From the NCBI GenBank assembly GCA_020052415.1, contig JAGVPB010000048.1, positions 186,001 to 250,000 on the forward strand: DNA of 64,000 nucleotides, read 5' to 3'. Below the pieces are notes generated by a model. That model did not search any database. It was given only the letters and a program-made list of their open reading frames with translations, and was not told the DNA's origin. This document shows, one piece after another, positions 34,144 to 43,900 of the stretch; the stretch's first letter is position 1; every line of letters begins with the position of its first letter. A program made the position numbers and the translations under genes. This stretch comes from Bacteroidales bacterium. GTDB lineage: Bacteria > Bacteroidota > Bacteroidia > Bacteroidales > JAADJA01.

Positions 34144-35535
34144 TTAAAGATGAATAACTTCACCGTACGCTGCAGCAACAGCTTCCATCACAGCTTCCGA
34201 CATGGTTGGGTGAGGATGAATGGATTTAAGTATTTCATGGCCTGTAGTTTCCAGTTTTCTTGCTGAGACTGCCTCCGCTATCATCTCCGTAACATTATCA
34301 CCGATGTAATGAGCGCCGAGCCATTCACCATATTTAGCATCGAAAATAACTTTTACGAATCCGTCTTTATTTCCTGCAGCACTTGCCTTTCCTGATGCGG
34401 AATATGGGAACTTTCCGACTTTAATTTCAAAACCGGCATCAATAGCTTGCTTTTCAGTCATCCCCACAGAAGCAATTTCAGGATTGGTATAAGTGCATCC
34501 GGGGATGTTCCCGTAATCAATAGGTTCAGGGTTGAGTCCGGCAATTTTTTCCACACAACAAATACCCTCAGCAGATGCAAGGTGGGCAAGGGCCGGACCA
34601 GGAACGATATCGCCAATTGCATAATAGCCTTCAACATTTGTATGGTAATACTCATCTACCAATATTTTATCCTTTTCAGTTTTTATTCCCACCTCTTCAA
34701 GGCCGATGCCTTCGATGTTCGATTTGATCCCCACTGCCGATAAAACAAGATCCGCTTCAATAAATTCTTCACCTTTTTTGGTTGTAACCTTTACCTTACA
34801 AGTCTTCCCTTTTGAATCAATTGATTCAACTGTTGAGCCGGTCATCACCTTTATTTTGGCTTTCTTAAAGCTGCGTTCCAGTTGCTTTGCAACCTCCTCA
34901 TCTTCGATGGGAACAAGAGTCGGCATGAATTCGACAAGGGTCACTTCCGTGCCTATTGAATTATAGAAGAATGCGAACTCCGCGCCAATCGCACCTGATC
35001 CGACAATGACCATGGATTTGGGTTGTTTCGGAAGTACCATGGCTTCACGGTAGCCGATCACTTTTTTCCCGTCTTGTTTGAGGTTCGGAAGTTCTTTCGA
35101 ACGGGCTCCTGTGGCAATGATGACATGCTTTGCTTCAAAAACAGTTTTCTTACCCGATTCATCGGTAACTTCAACCTTTCGGCCAGGCAGAACTTTTCCA
35201 AAACCCTGTATATGATCAATTTTATTTTTTTTAAAAAGAAACTGAATTCCTTTACTCATGCCATCAGCAACTTCCCTGCTGCGTTTAATGATGGCTCCGA
35301 AATCGGGCTTTGCCTCTCCGTTTAAACTGATCCCATAATCCGCAGCATGTTTTAAATAATTGAAAACCTGCGCGCTTTTTAACAAAGCCTTGGTAGGGAT
35401 GCATCCCCAGTTCAGGCAAACACCTCCTAATTCTGCCTTTTCCACAACGGCAGTCTTAAGTCCAAGCTGTGAAGACCTGATGGCAGCAACATACCCTCCG
35501 GGGCCGCTTCCGATCACAATTACATCATAGTTCAT
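34144..35535 (-). CDS. lpdA: Dihydrolipoyl dehydrogenase
   Basis: 463 residues. FAD-binding Gly-Ser-Gly-Pro-Gly-Gly-Tyr at the N-terminus, the redox-active disulfide Cys-Leu-Asn-Trp-Gly-Cys (C41, C46), an NAD-binding Gly-Ser-Gly-Ala-Ile-Gly-Ala-Glu-Phe and the C-terminal His-Pro-His-Pro-Thr catalytic motif. It reoxidizes dihydrolipoamide for 2-oxoacid dehydrogenase or glycine-cleavage complexes. No E1/E2 or glycine-cleavage genes are adjacent, so its partner complex cannot be told from here. A TAATTTCG on the minus strand near 35566-35573 is a near-consensus -7 box. First gene of the minus-strand run ending in uvrA. Confidence 0.96.
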   Translation of the reverse strand: MNYDVIVIGSGPGGYVAAIRSSQLGLKTAVVEKAELGGVCLNWGCIPTKALLKSAQVFNYLKHAADYGISLNGEAKPDFGAIIKRSREVADGMSKGIQFLFKKNKIDHIQGFGKVLPGRKVEVTDESGKKTVFEAKHVIIATGARSKELPNLKQDGKKVIGYREAMVLPKQPKSMVIVGSGAIGAEFAFFYNSIGTEVTLVEFMPTLVPIEDEEVAKQLERSFKKAKIKVMTGSTVESIDSKGKTCKVKVTTKKGEEFIEADLVLSAVGIKSNIEGIGLEEVGIKTEKDKILVDEYYHTNVEGYYAIGDIVPGPALAHLASAEGICCVEKIAGLNPEPIDYGNIPGCTYTNPEIASVGMTEKQAIDAGFEIKVGKFPYSASGKASAAGNKDGFVKVIFDAKYGEWLGAHYIGDNVTEMIAEAVSARKLETTGHEILKSIHPHPTMSEAVMEAVAAAYGEVIHL

Positions 35536-35724
35536 GTTTTATTTGTTTTGTTTATTTAAGTTTGCGAAATTATAAAAAAACATCCTTCATTAGTGATTCT
35601 TATAATCTGAAAGCCCATCAAACTTTTAATGTATGATCAACTTTCAGTTTTTCATGAAAACCTGTTTATTAATTAGAATATTGAAAAATTACGTATTCGT
35701 TAATAATTATTGGTTATGAACTAT

Positions 35725-35755
35725 TTGATATTTACTAACGATATCATAGTTTTGT
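35725..35755 (+). promoter_or_regulatory. Near-consensus promoter for the PLP enzyme/homoserine dehydrogenase pair
   Basis: TTTG at 35725-35728, a 19-base spacer, and TAGTTTTG at 35748-35755. The predicted start near 35762 gives a leader of about 48 bases before the ATG at 35810. No riboswitch-like fold is apparent in the leader. Confidence 0.65.
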
Positions 35756-35809
35756 CGCGTTGAAGTAAGGATTGAATTCATAAAATAGTAATCAATTATA
35801 AGATACACA

Positions 35810-37270
35810 ATGAAAGAACAAGGCAAAAGCCATTATGTTGAAGCTGCCAAAAGATCAATGGGGTGGCATCAGGAAAATCTTAAACGGATTAAACAACAGA
35901 AATTCGACACCATTGCTGTTCATGGAATTTATTCGATGGAAGAGGCGCTCAATTTTAACCAGGGATCCATTATAGAACCCATATATATGTCAACATCGCA
36001 GGCATACCGCGATGCTGATGAAATGGAAGCCGCTCTCGGTTATGAGATTCCTACCTGGTGTTATTCGCGAATCGCCAATCCATCCATGTATTACCTCGAA
36101 GGTGTGCTTGCACTGCTCGAAGGATATGGTTCTGACATTGAAACCTCGTGCTGTGCTACTTCATCCGGAATGGGTGCAATTGCAAGCGCTGTAGATCCTT
36201 TTTTGGTTTACGATCCGAAAAACCCGGAGCAGAAAATGAATTTCGTCGCAACCAGCCAGGTTTATGGTGGTACTTTTCAACAGTTTGCCATTCGCAAGGA
36301 CAAAGAGAAAAATATTGAATGGAGGAAAATCATTCACTCGGACAATATTGATGAATGGGCTTCACTCATTGATAAGAATACCCGGTTTTTATATGGAGAA
36401 ATGCCAAGTAACCCAGGACAGGCTTTTTTCGATTTGGAAAAAGTCATCGAACTCGCGCATAGTCATGGCATTCCGATGATTGTTGATGCCACGGTAGCAA
36501 CACCTGCCCTGATGAGGCCTCTGATACTGGGAGCGGATATTGTTGTACAATCCATTTCAAAAACAATTACTTCCGGCGGATTTGGAATCGGCGGAGCTGT
36601 AATTGCCAGAAAAAACATTATTTCCAATGTCAGCAATGATCAGATGAAAGCCGATTTTGGAATGTATCTTAAACTTTTGCCCAACAGGGATAATGGCCCG
36701 AATATTTCACCTTTCAATGCGATTATGGCTTTGAATGATGTCAGGACATTGAGGTCGAAAGTGGATCAGTTCAGCCGGTCAACCATGAAAATTGCTGAAT
36801 TTCTTACTCAGCATAAATCTATCGAACAAGTTGATTATTTAGGGCTTCCATCGCATCCACTTCATGAGATCGCTAAAAAATACATGGTGCTCGTTGACTC
36901 GGAATACGATGAAGGCAAAAAAGTCAATCGTTATGGCCACCTGATGTCATTCAGGATTAAGGGCGGTGCACAAGCCACAAGAAATGTCTTCGATGGCTTT
37001 AAAATGATCTGGCGGGCTACCGATCTCGGAAGAGTAAAATCCGTTGCTACCATACCTGCCATTTCCACCCATTCACAACAAGGAGAAGAAGGAAGAAAAC
37101 TTGCAGGTATTCCATCTAACCTCATCCGCCTTTGCGTAGGTGGCGAGCATCCGGATGACATTATCAGGGACATAGAAAGAGGACTTTCAACCCTTGACGG
37201 TAAAAGTTATCCGGTTTCTTCACCTGAATTTTCAGCTGGCGGGGCATCTTCCGCCAAATTAGAAAGATAA
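35810..37270 (+). CDS. Cys/Met metabolism PLP-dependent enzyme
   Basis: 486 residues, longer than typical cystathionine gamma-synthase (about 380-400) because of an extended N-terminus and some insertions. The PLP lysine is K251 in Ser-Ile-Ser-Lys-Thr-Ile-Thr-Ser-Gly-Gly, with Val-Asp-Ala-Thr-Val-Ala-Thr-Pro upstream and an Ile-Arg-Leu-Cys-Val-Gly-Gly-Glu C-terminal motif. The family makes or breaks C-S bonds of homocysteine, methionine or cystathionine. It precedes homoserine dehydrogenase by 21 bases, so an O-acyl-homoserine sulfhydrylase or cystathionine synthase role is likely; methionine gamma-lyase is the alternative. Confidence 0.88.
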   Translation: MKEQGKSHYVEAAKRSMGWHQENLKRIKQQKFDTIAVHGIYSMEEALNFNQGSIIEPIYMSTSQAYRDADEMEAALGYEIPTWCYSRIANPSMYYLEGVLALLEGYGSDIETSCCATSSGMGAIASAVDPFLVYDPKNPEQKMNFVATSQVYGGTFQQFAIRKDKEKNIEWRKIIHSDNIDEWASLIDKNTRFLYGEMPSNPGQAFFDLEKVIELAHSHGIPMIVDATVATPALMRPLILGADIVVQSISKTITSGGFGIGGAVIARKNIISNVSNDQMKADFGMYLKLLPNRDNGPNISPFNAIMALNDVRTLRSKVDQFSRSTMKIAEFLTQHKSIEQVDYLGLPSHPLHEIAKKYMVLVDSEYDEGKKVNRYGHLMSFRIKGGAQATRNVFDGFKMIWRATDLGRVKSVATIPAISTHSQQGEEGRKLAGIPSNLIRLCVGGEHPDDIIRDIERGLSTLDGKSYPVSSPEFSAGGASSAKLER

Positions 37271-37291
37271 ATAACAAATAAATTTATTATA

Positions 37292-38311
37292 ATGAAACAC
37301 AAAATTGGTATATTGGGTTTTGGTACAGTCGGCCAGGGGATCAGTGAAATCCTTCTTGACAAAAAAGAGTACCTGAAGAAAAAATATGGTTTTAAATTCG
37401 ACATCGTGGCTGTTGCTGATTTTATATTTGGGAATGTTTACAATCCCAAAGGTTTGAATATTCCTCAGCTTCTTAAAGAGGCAAAAGCCGGAAAAAAATT
37501 CACTCAGGATGTTGTGGATTGGGATAATAAAAAAATTATTCAGAAATCGAATACAACAGTCTGGTGCGAGCTTACTTATACTGATCTTAATACCGGAGGC
37601 CCTGCGATTGATCATGTAAAAACAGCCCTGAAATCAGGGAAGCATGTTATTACAAGTAATAAAGGGCCTGCAGCTTTATTTTATCCTGAGATGAAAAAAC
37701 TGGCAGATAAAAACAATATTAAGTTTATGATAGAAGGCACAGTTGTTGCCGGAACTCCGGTTATTAACCTGACCGAAGGTCCACTTGCCGGTTGTGAAAT
37801 CAGTAAAATCCGCGGCATATTGAACGGCACCACCAACTACATGCTTACTGAAATGGAGAAAGGCATGAGCTATGAAGATGTGCTTAAAGTTGCACAGGAA
37901 AAAGGATATGCTGAGGCAGATCCAACAGGCGACGTAGAAGGATATGATGCAAGAGGAAAAGTAACCATCCTTGCAAACATAGTAATGGGTGCAGGGATTA
38001 AGATCGCTGATGTCGCTTGTAAAGGCATAACCGGAATTAAACCTAAGGACATCGAAACTGCAAAAAAGCAGAACAAGCGATGGAAACTCATTGGTTCGGT
38101 TGAGAAAAAAGCAGGTAAAATAACAGCGTCGGTAGGTCCCGAAATGATTGATCTGGGGCATCCGCTTGCAGGAGTCATGGGTGCTATTAATGCTTTAACA
38201 TTTACAACTGACCTTCTGGGTGATGTTACAATTGTGGGTCCGGGTGCAGGGAAGATAGAAACCGGGTTTGCTATTCTAACGGATTTATTAGCAATACATA
38301 GAAATTCCTAA
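37292..38311 (+). CDS. Homoserine dehydrogenase, short form
   Basis: 339 residues. NAD(P)-binding Gly-Phe-Gly-Thr-Val-Gly-Gln-Gly at the N-terminus, Ile-Thr-Ser-Asn-Lys-Gly-Pro (catalytic Lys region, about 118), Gly-Ile-Leu-Asn-Gly-Thr-Thr-Asn-Tyr and Glu-Ala-Asp-Pro-Thr-Gly-Asp-Val-Glu-Gly-Tyr-Asp. It reduces aspartate semialdehyde to homoserine for threonine and methionine synthesis. There is no ACT domain and no fused aspartokinase, so threonine feedback via ACT is absent. It shares a transcript with the upstream PLP enzyme, linking it to sulfur amino acid synthesis. Confidence 0.92.
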   Translation: MKHKIGILGFGTVGQGISEILLDKKEYLKKKYGFKFDIVAVADFIFGNVYNPKGLNIPQLLKEAKAGKKFTQDVVDWDNKKIIQKSNTTVWCELTYTDLNTGGPAIDHVKTALKSGKHVITSNKGPAALFYPEMKKLADKNNIKFMIEGTVVAGTPVINLTEGPLAGCEISKIRGILNGTTNYMLTEMEKGMSYEDVLKVAQEKGYAEADPTGDVEGYDARGKVTILANIVMGAGIKIADVACKGITGIKPKDIETAKKQNKRWKLIGSVEKKAGKITASVGPEMIDLGHPLAGVMGAINALTFTTDLLGDVTIVGPGAGKIETGFAILTDLLAIHRNS

Positions 38312-38349
38312 ATTTGTACTTGTAAAATTTTTTATAAAATCATACGGTT

Positions 38350-38676
38350 ATGCACAGGCTGATTGAAAATGCCTTACCTGAAATTTCCAGGTTTAGTGAA
38401 AAGTATCACGTTGAGAGATTGTATTTGTTTGGTTCGGCTACTCAGTCTTCATTTAAAGAAACAAGTGATGTAGATTTCCTTGTTACTTTTAAAGAAATTC
38501 CTGTTCTTGAATATGCAGATAATTTCTTTGATTTTAAATTTGAACTGGAAGATTTATTAAACAAAGAAATTGACCTGATAAGTGAAAAGTCCCTCACAAA
38601 TCCTTATTTAATCAAATCCATTGACAGAACCAAAGTGTTATTGTATGACAGAAGAGATTCAAAAATATTTGCATGA
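38350..38676 (+). CDS. MntA-like nucleotidyltransferase antitoxin
   Basis: 108 residues. The minimal nucleotidyltransferase motif is exact: Gly-Ser, ten residues, Asp-Val-Asp, followed by a third acidic site in Lys-Glu-Ile-Asp-Leu-Ile. In characterised MntA/HepT pairs the MntA enzyme adds AMP groups to the HEPN toxin and silences it. Its 3' end overlaps the HepT-like gene by 32 bases, the usual gene order and coupling for this module. It starts 38 bases after homoserine dehydrogenase. Confidence 0.9.
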   Translation: MHRLIENALPEISRFSEKYHVERLYLFGSATQSSFKETSDVDFLVTFKEIPVLEYADNFFDFKFELEDLLNKEIDLISEKSLTNPYLIKSIDRTKVLLYDRRDSKIFA

Positions 38677-38980
38677 TATTCATACTTCGGTATTAGCCAT
38701 TCATGACTATCTCAATGATTGTCCGGATTTTCAACATTTCACGGGTAACAGAATGTTAAAAATGGCAATAGAAAGAGAATTTTCGATTATTGGGGAAGCA
38801 GTCAACCGTATTTTAAAACTTGATCCATTAATTAAAATTTCTGATCATAGGAAAATCATCAGCGTCAGAAACTATATTATTCACGGGTATGACAGTGTAG
38901 AATATGAAACGTTATGGAGCATCATAAACCGGCATCTTCCGGTTTTGGAAAAGGAAATAAACATTTTATTAAACAAATAA
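38645..38980 (+). CDS. HepT-like HEPN toxin (DUF86)
   Basis: 111 residues from the ATG at 38645; the in-frame TTG at 38621 is less likely. The helical HEPN domain carries Arg-Asn-Tyr-Ile-Ile-His-Gly-Tyr, an exact Arg-x4-His-x-Tyr motif (active site of the RNase, and the Tyr AMPylated by MntA in studied pairs). It overlaps the antitoxin gene by 32 bases. The next gene, an aldehyde ferredoxin oxidoreductase, starts only three bases after the stop, so read-through expression is expected. Confidence 0.9.
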   Translation: MTEEIQKYLHDIHTSVLAIHDYLNDCPDFQHFTGNRMLKMAIEREFSIIGEAVNRILKLDPLIKISDHRKIISVRNYIIHGYDSVEYETLWSIINRHLPVLEKEINILLNK

Positions 38981-38983
38981 GCC

Positions 38984-40753
38984 ATGTCCTATACCGGAAA
39001 TTTTATTCATATTGATCTGAGTACAAAAAGCCAAACAATTTGTGCAACCGATAAAAATCTCACCGATCTTTACATAGGTGGAAAAGGTCTTGGATTTGCA
39101 CTTCTTGAAAAAATTGCTCCAAATCCCGATCCTCTGGGACCCGACAATCCTTTGATCTTTGTTAACGGCCCTTTTACAGGTACAAAAGTGCAAACCAGCG
39201 CCAGAACCACGTTGGTCACTAAATCTCCATTAACCAACTCAGTTTTAGATAGTCATTGCGGGGGAAACTTTGGTCCCCGGCTTAAATTTTCCGGATTCGA
39301 TTATCTTCTGATCACTGGAAAATCAGATAAACCCGTTTATCTCTATGTTACTGATAGGGTGGTTGAGATAATAGATGCAACTGATTTATGGGGTAAAGGA
39401 ATATTTTATACCGATGACACCCTGAAGGCCAGGCATCCGGGAACAGATCCGCGTGTTGCAGCCATCGGACAAGCTGGTGAAAACCTGTCAAAGATAGCTT
39501 GTATAGGTGTTGATAAACACAGGCAATACGGACGTGGTGGCGCAGGAGCAGTAATGGGATCGAAAAATCTGAAAGCCATCGTCGTTGATGGTAATCTGCC
39601 GGTCAAGTATTTTGATGAAGAAAAATTCAAAGAAGTGAACCTCCGGCTGACGCGTGAAATAACAGCAAATGATGGGGTAAAATTCCGCAGGATCAAAGGA
39701 ACAATGAAATGCGTCAGAAGCGGGCAAACCAATGAATATCTTCCGACAAAAAATCACCAGTTGGTACAGTTTGATGATTTTGAAAAGATCAGTTCGGAGG
39801 CAGCAAGAGAAGAACTGAACTGGGAAGATACAAGTTGCTTTAATTGTGCGATCCGTTGTTCAAAATGGGCAAGGTGGGACGGCCATGAAATTGAGGGCCC
39901 GGAATATGAATCTACTGCATTCCTTGGATCCGGCAGCATGGTAAACAACATTAAAGATGTGAGTTGGGCAAATGAGATTTGCAATGACCTTGGACTGGAC
40001 ACGATCAGTACCGGTCTGACCTGTTCTTTTGCTATGGAATGTTATGAAAAAGGAGTACTCGATGATTGGCAGGGTGTAAAAATGGTATGGGGAAATGCCG
40101 GGGAACAGCGTAAATTCATTGAACTCATGGCTCACAGAAAGGGCATAGGCGAAATATTTGCCGACGGGACAAGAGATGCGGCAATTAAACTCGGAAAGGG
40201 CAGCGAAGCCTGGGCAATCAATACTTACGGAATGGAGCTTTCCGGAATTAATCCGAAAGGTTCACTTACTATGGGAGTCATGTTTGCAGTGGCTGATTTT
40301 GCGAGCCATACAAGATTATGGATCGCCGAACAGGAAATGGGTCCGGATTTTACAGTTGAAGATATTCCACAGGCACTGGCAGATGGTATAGATACGGTAA
40401 ATGTGCGAAACTGCCTTGTGATTTGTGATTTCGTTCCTCTTAACCTTGAAAAGTTAGCCGAATTGCTGAACGCCGCAACAGGGTCCGACCATACGGCAGA
40501 TTCGTTAATGAAGGCTGGTGCACGACTGACTCACCTTGCCCGCCGGTACAATCTTCGTAATGGCAGGACACACACAGATGATACTTTACCCGGCAGATTT
40601 TTTAATGAGGAATCTTTAGCCGGATTTATGAGAGGTAAAAAGCTGGATCGCGAATATTTTAATTCTATTGTCAGGAAATATTATTCCCTGCGAGGATGGA
40701 ATGAAAAGGGACAACCTTCTGATCAGATTATGCAGGAGGCCAGTATTCTTTAA
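38984..40753 (+). CDS. Aldehyde:ferredoxin oxidoreductase family
   Basis: 589 residues, close to the family norm (about 600). The N-terminal domain has Ile-Gly-Gly-Lys-Gly-Leu-Gly and Gly-Pro-Phe-Thr-Gly-Thr, and the pterin-binding region Gly-Arg-Gly-Gly-Ala-Gly-Ala-Val-Met-Gly-Ser-Lys-Asn. The [4Fe-4S] ligands are C285, C288 and C292 (Cys-x2-Cys-x3-Cys) plus a late Cys in Arg-Asn-Cys-Leu-Val-Ile-Cys-Asp-Phe. Members hold a tungsten-bis-pterin centre and oxidize aldehydes to acids, passing electrons to ferredoxin. No ferredoxin or cofactor gene is adjacent. It follows the HepT gene by three bases. Substrate unknown. Confidence 0.92.
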   Translation: MSYTGNFIHIDLSTKSQTICATDKNLTDLYIGGKGLGFALLEKIAPNPDPLGPDNPLIFVNGPFTGTKVQTSARTTLVTKSPLTNSVLDSHCGGNFGPRLKFSGFDYLLITGKSDKPVYLYVTDRVVEIIDATDLWGKGIFYTDDTLKARHPGTDPRVAAIGQAGENLSKIACIGVDKHRQYGRGGAGAVMGSKNLKAIVVDGNLPVKYFDEEKFKEVNLRLTREITANDGVKFRRIKGTMKCVRSGQTNEYLPTKNHQLVQFDDFEKISSEAAREELNWEDTSCFNCAIRCSKWARWDGHEIEGPEYESTAFLGSGSMVNNIKDVSWANEICNDLGLDTISTGLTCSFAMECYEKGVLDDWQGVKMVWGNAGEQRKFIELMAHRKGIGEIFADGTRDAAIKLGKGSEAWAINTYGMELSGINPKGSLTMGVMFAVADFASHTRLWIAEQEMGPDFTVEDIPQALADGIDTVNVRNCLVICDFVPLNLEKLAELLNAATGSDHTADSLMKAGARLTHLARRYNLRNGRTHTDDTLPGRFFNEESLAGFMRGKKLDREYFNSIVRKYYSLRGWNEKGQPSDQIMQEASIL

Positions 40754-40937
40754 GAAATTTTTGAATTACTTTTATTCTTCCTTGAAAATTTTTAAACTGA
40801 ATAATTTATAATTTATAATAGCTTGGGGAAACTTAGAGTCTTCGTGTCTTTGTGGCGAAGATTATGCTTCCACTAAATCTCAAAGAAACAAAGGGATCAC
40901 AAAGTTTGTGAATTCATCAGGTTAAAGATTGTATCCG
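40754..40937 (+). other. Short convergent gap with a degenerate CTTTGTG-type repeat
   Basis: Contains CTTCGTGTCTTTGTGGCGAAG (near 40841-40861), a palindrome-like relative of the CTTTGCG repeat family at 51.6 and 54.8 kb. No coding potential. Confidence 0.4.
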
Positions 40938-43900
40938 TCATTCCAGGAAGATCCTGATTTCTTTTTTAACATATTTGTTTTCAGAGGCGTCAAGGAAAAC
41001 AGCAAGGCTATAGATATCATCAAAAACAGAATTGATTGTGGCATTTTCAATCCTGCTGATTTTCCAATCATTTAAATAAACCTTAAGGGTATCATTCGAA
41101 TCCTGCAAACCCTCAACAAGTATTGAATATGTGTCTCCGGCAAGCAGGTCATCAACAATCCGCATTCCAATAGAAGAAGCGCCAGGTTGGGGTTCATAAA
41201 CCAAAGGAAGGACTTTAATTCCATATTCAATCTTATAATCAAGAACCATGACATCTGCCAGATAAATTACCTGGATTAGAGATGGGTTGAGGGTCTTTGG
41301 CTCGAAATTCCCTGTGGCTGTAATCTTCCTAATGATTGTTCCTTCCGGCAGGGTCGGATTAAACTCAAGTTTCAGGGATGATGGTCCGGTGTGTACAAAT
41401 TGGTAAGAAATGTTATCTTCTTCTTTTTTCATGTTAAAATGAATTAAATGTTCGCCAACGCGGATATTTCTCACTTCTACAGAATCCCAGTCAGCAGGGA
41501 AAGCCGGAGAAAATTTCAGGGTAGAATTCAATGCGTCAGGTTCCAGTCCAAGCATACCTTCAATAGCAGGCTGAAGTACCATTGTTTCGGACCAGCATTG
41601 ATGCCTGCAAACTCCTGAAGGCTTATAGGTTTCGCCATTCAAAACCTCTTCAATATAGCCCAGTCCCCAGTGCTTATAAACCTGAAGATTGTTCATAATA
41701 TGAGCGAATCCCTGCACATCATTGCCATAATTGTATTCAGCAAGCGCAGCCCATCCGGTGAACAAAGGCCATACACTTCCTGAGTGGTAGCTCCGGGGAT
41801 TAAAGTCCGGGCTATCCTCGCCCAATATCCGGCAACCCCAGTCGGTACTGAAATTACATCCCGCAATAACCGGTAAAACCAACGATGCTTTATCATTGTC
41901 TGCCTGCCTAAAATACATGGGAATGGTAGGCATGATGGACCGGCCAGCATGATAAGATCCATCAATAAACTTACCCTGATAGTAATACTGTTTGTCCTTG
42001 TTCCAGAAATCTGAATTGAGGATGTTTTTTACAAGGATTGATTCAACCGAAAAGGATTTAGCCTCATTGTTCAATCCTATGGCTTCTGCCATATTGCCGG
42101 CTTCATTAAGAGCTTGTACCCAACAGGAGGTCAGGTAAAGGGTGGAATGGGTTCCAAACAAACTGCCTCCCTCTTCCCATCCGTGCCCGACATTTGTATT
42201 TTCTATCAAATGGTCTCCATCAGTGTCAGTCGAAAAGCAAAAATCAATAGATTTCTTTATTGCCTGCCAGTTCGACCTGATGAATTCGATATCTCCGGAA
42301 TATTTTAAATATTTTCCTGCAAGAATGATGAACAATGGGGTCGCATCGGCGGCATCATAATGAACAACCCCGGAAGTGCTTACTTCATGATAAATTTTAC
42401 CGTTCAAATCCTGAAACTTAATATACATTTCGAGGATGGATTTCACTTTTTCGTAATCGCCGTAGTCAAGCAATGCAAATCCGCTCCATTCGCCGTCCCT
42501 TCCGAAATACCAGGCGTAGCCGGGCCGGCCGTCAATTTTGTGACCGCCATCCCAACCGGTTCCTGTAGTGGAATAACCGGCAACCAATGATTTTCCCAAT
42601 CCGGGTGTGTGAACGTAAAACCGGTCGGTGGCAATAAGAGCCCATAAATAGCCTTCATTAAAAACAGGATCGGGCGATTTGATCACCAATGATTTTTTGT
42701 AAAGAAGATTTTCGTAATAGGTACTCGCCACATTATAAACCGAATCAGGCTTTAGAAAAGCAAACTTATAGTTTTCGGTTGCCTCCTCATAAGCTGTTTG
42801 GCCTTCTGCCGTGCATCCCGAAGTAAGAAGGATGTTTAACTCATCTACAGATTTGAGACTGAAATTATACATTCCTCCGACAATAAATTCATTGGTTTTC
42901 AAACCTGTTATTTTGCAGGAGTCCGTCTGATTTTTACCTTTAAACCATTCCACTTTGAAATCTTTAAACTGGCCTGTCAGGGTATTCACAGGCTTTTTAT
43001 CAGAACCGATAAGACTCAGAAAGTCACCACTTTCTTCCTGAATTAATACTGCATTCAGGTTTGGATCAAAGTTGTAGGCTAACTTTTTAAATACAGTTTC
43101 CGAATAGGGCCACATCAGCCGAAGGTTGCTGCTAAACCGGATAAAAATTTCTGCAGGTTCGGTACCTGACCAGGAATAATGAACAATACCAATAGGTGAT
43201 TCCGGCGAAACGGTTATGGTTTCTGTTAATGAACCCTGTATAAATTTATAATTTCTTATAAATGATTCGGGCCTTACTTCTATTGCAGGTGAAATATTGG
43301 CTAACCACAGTATGGAATCAGTGGACTGGAATTTTAATCCTGCTTCATAATCCCGAAAAGCCATAAACGGATGCGACCAGATTTCAGATATACCGGCGTT
43401 TTCATTGCCCATAATTACCATCCTTTCACCGGCAACATCCCAGAAATCAGTTCCGGATTTCTCTTTGTGAAGAACAATATTGCTTTTATTGATTTTCCAT
43501 TCTGAATCGGTCATTTGCAATTTTTTTGAATAATTATGTAAATCAGGCGACACTTCCTGCGTACCGAATTTCCAATGATGAATTGATTGACCGGATGCTT
43601 CGGTAGCAAGATAATGAATGCAATTATTCAGAAATAGCTCAAGATGAACTTTATTGTTATTGGGTGACGACAGTGCTGTATAGGCACCAATGGCAATCAC
43701 TCTGCCCGATCCGACTTTATACTCTAAAGCAAGTTTTGTGTCCTCTCTTAAAAATATATAATCCCAATCAATTGCGATAACTTCACCTTTCGCAGGTAAT
43801 GTGTTTTCAAAAAAACCATTGATCCGAACCGTAGTATCATGTTGTGGCTTGAAAATATACGCCCCGCCATTCATTCCCTCAAAAACAGGGTGGCTTCTGA

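Noticed and set aside
35640-35809. Possible SAM-type riboswitch before the methionine-pathway PLP gene
   Set aside because: No pseudoknot or conserved SAM-I/SAM-II core words could be found; the region fits a simple promoter and short leader.
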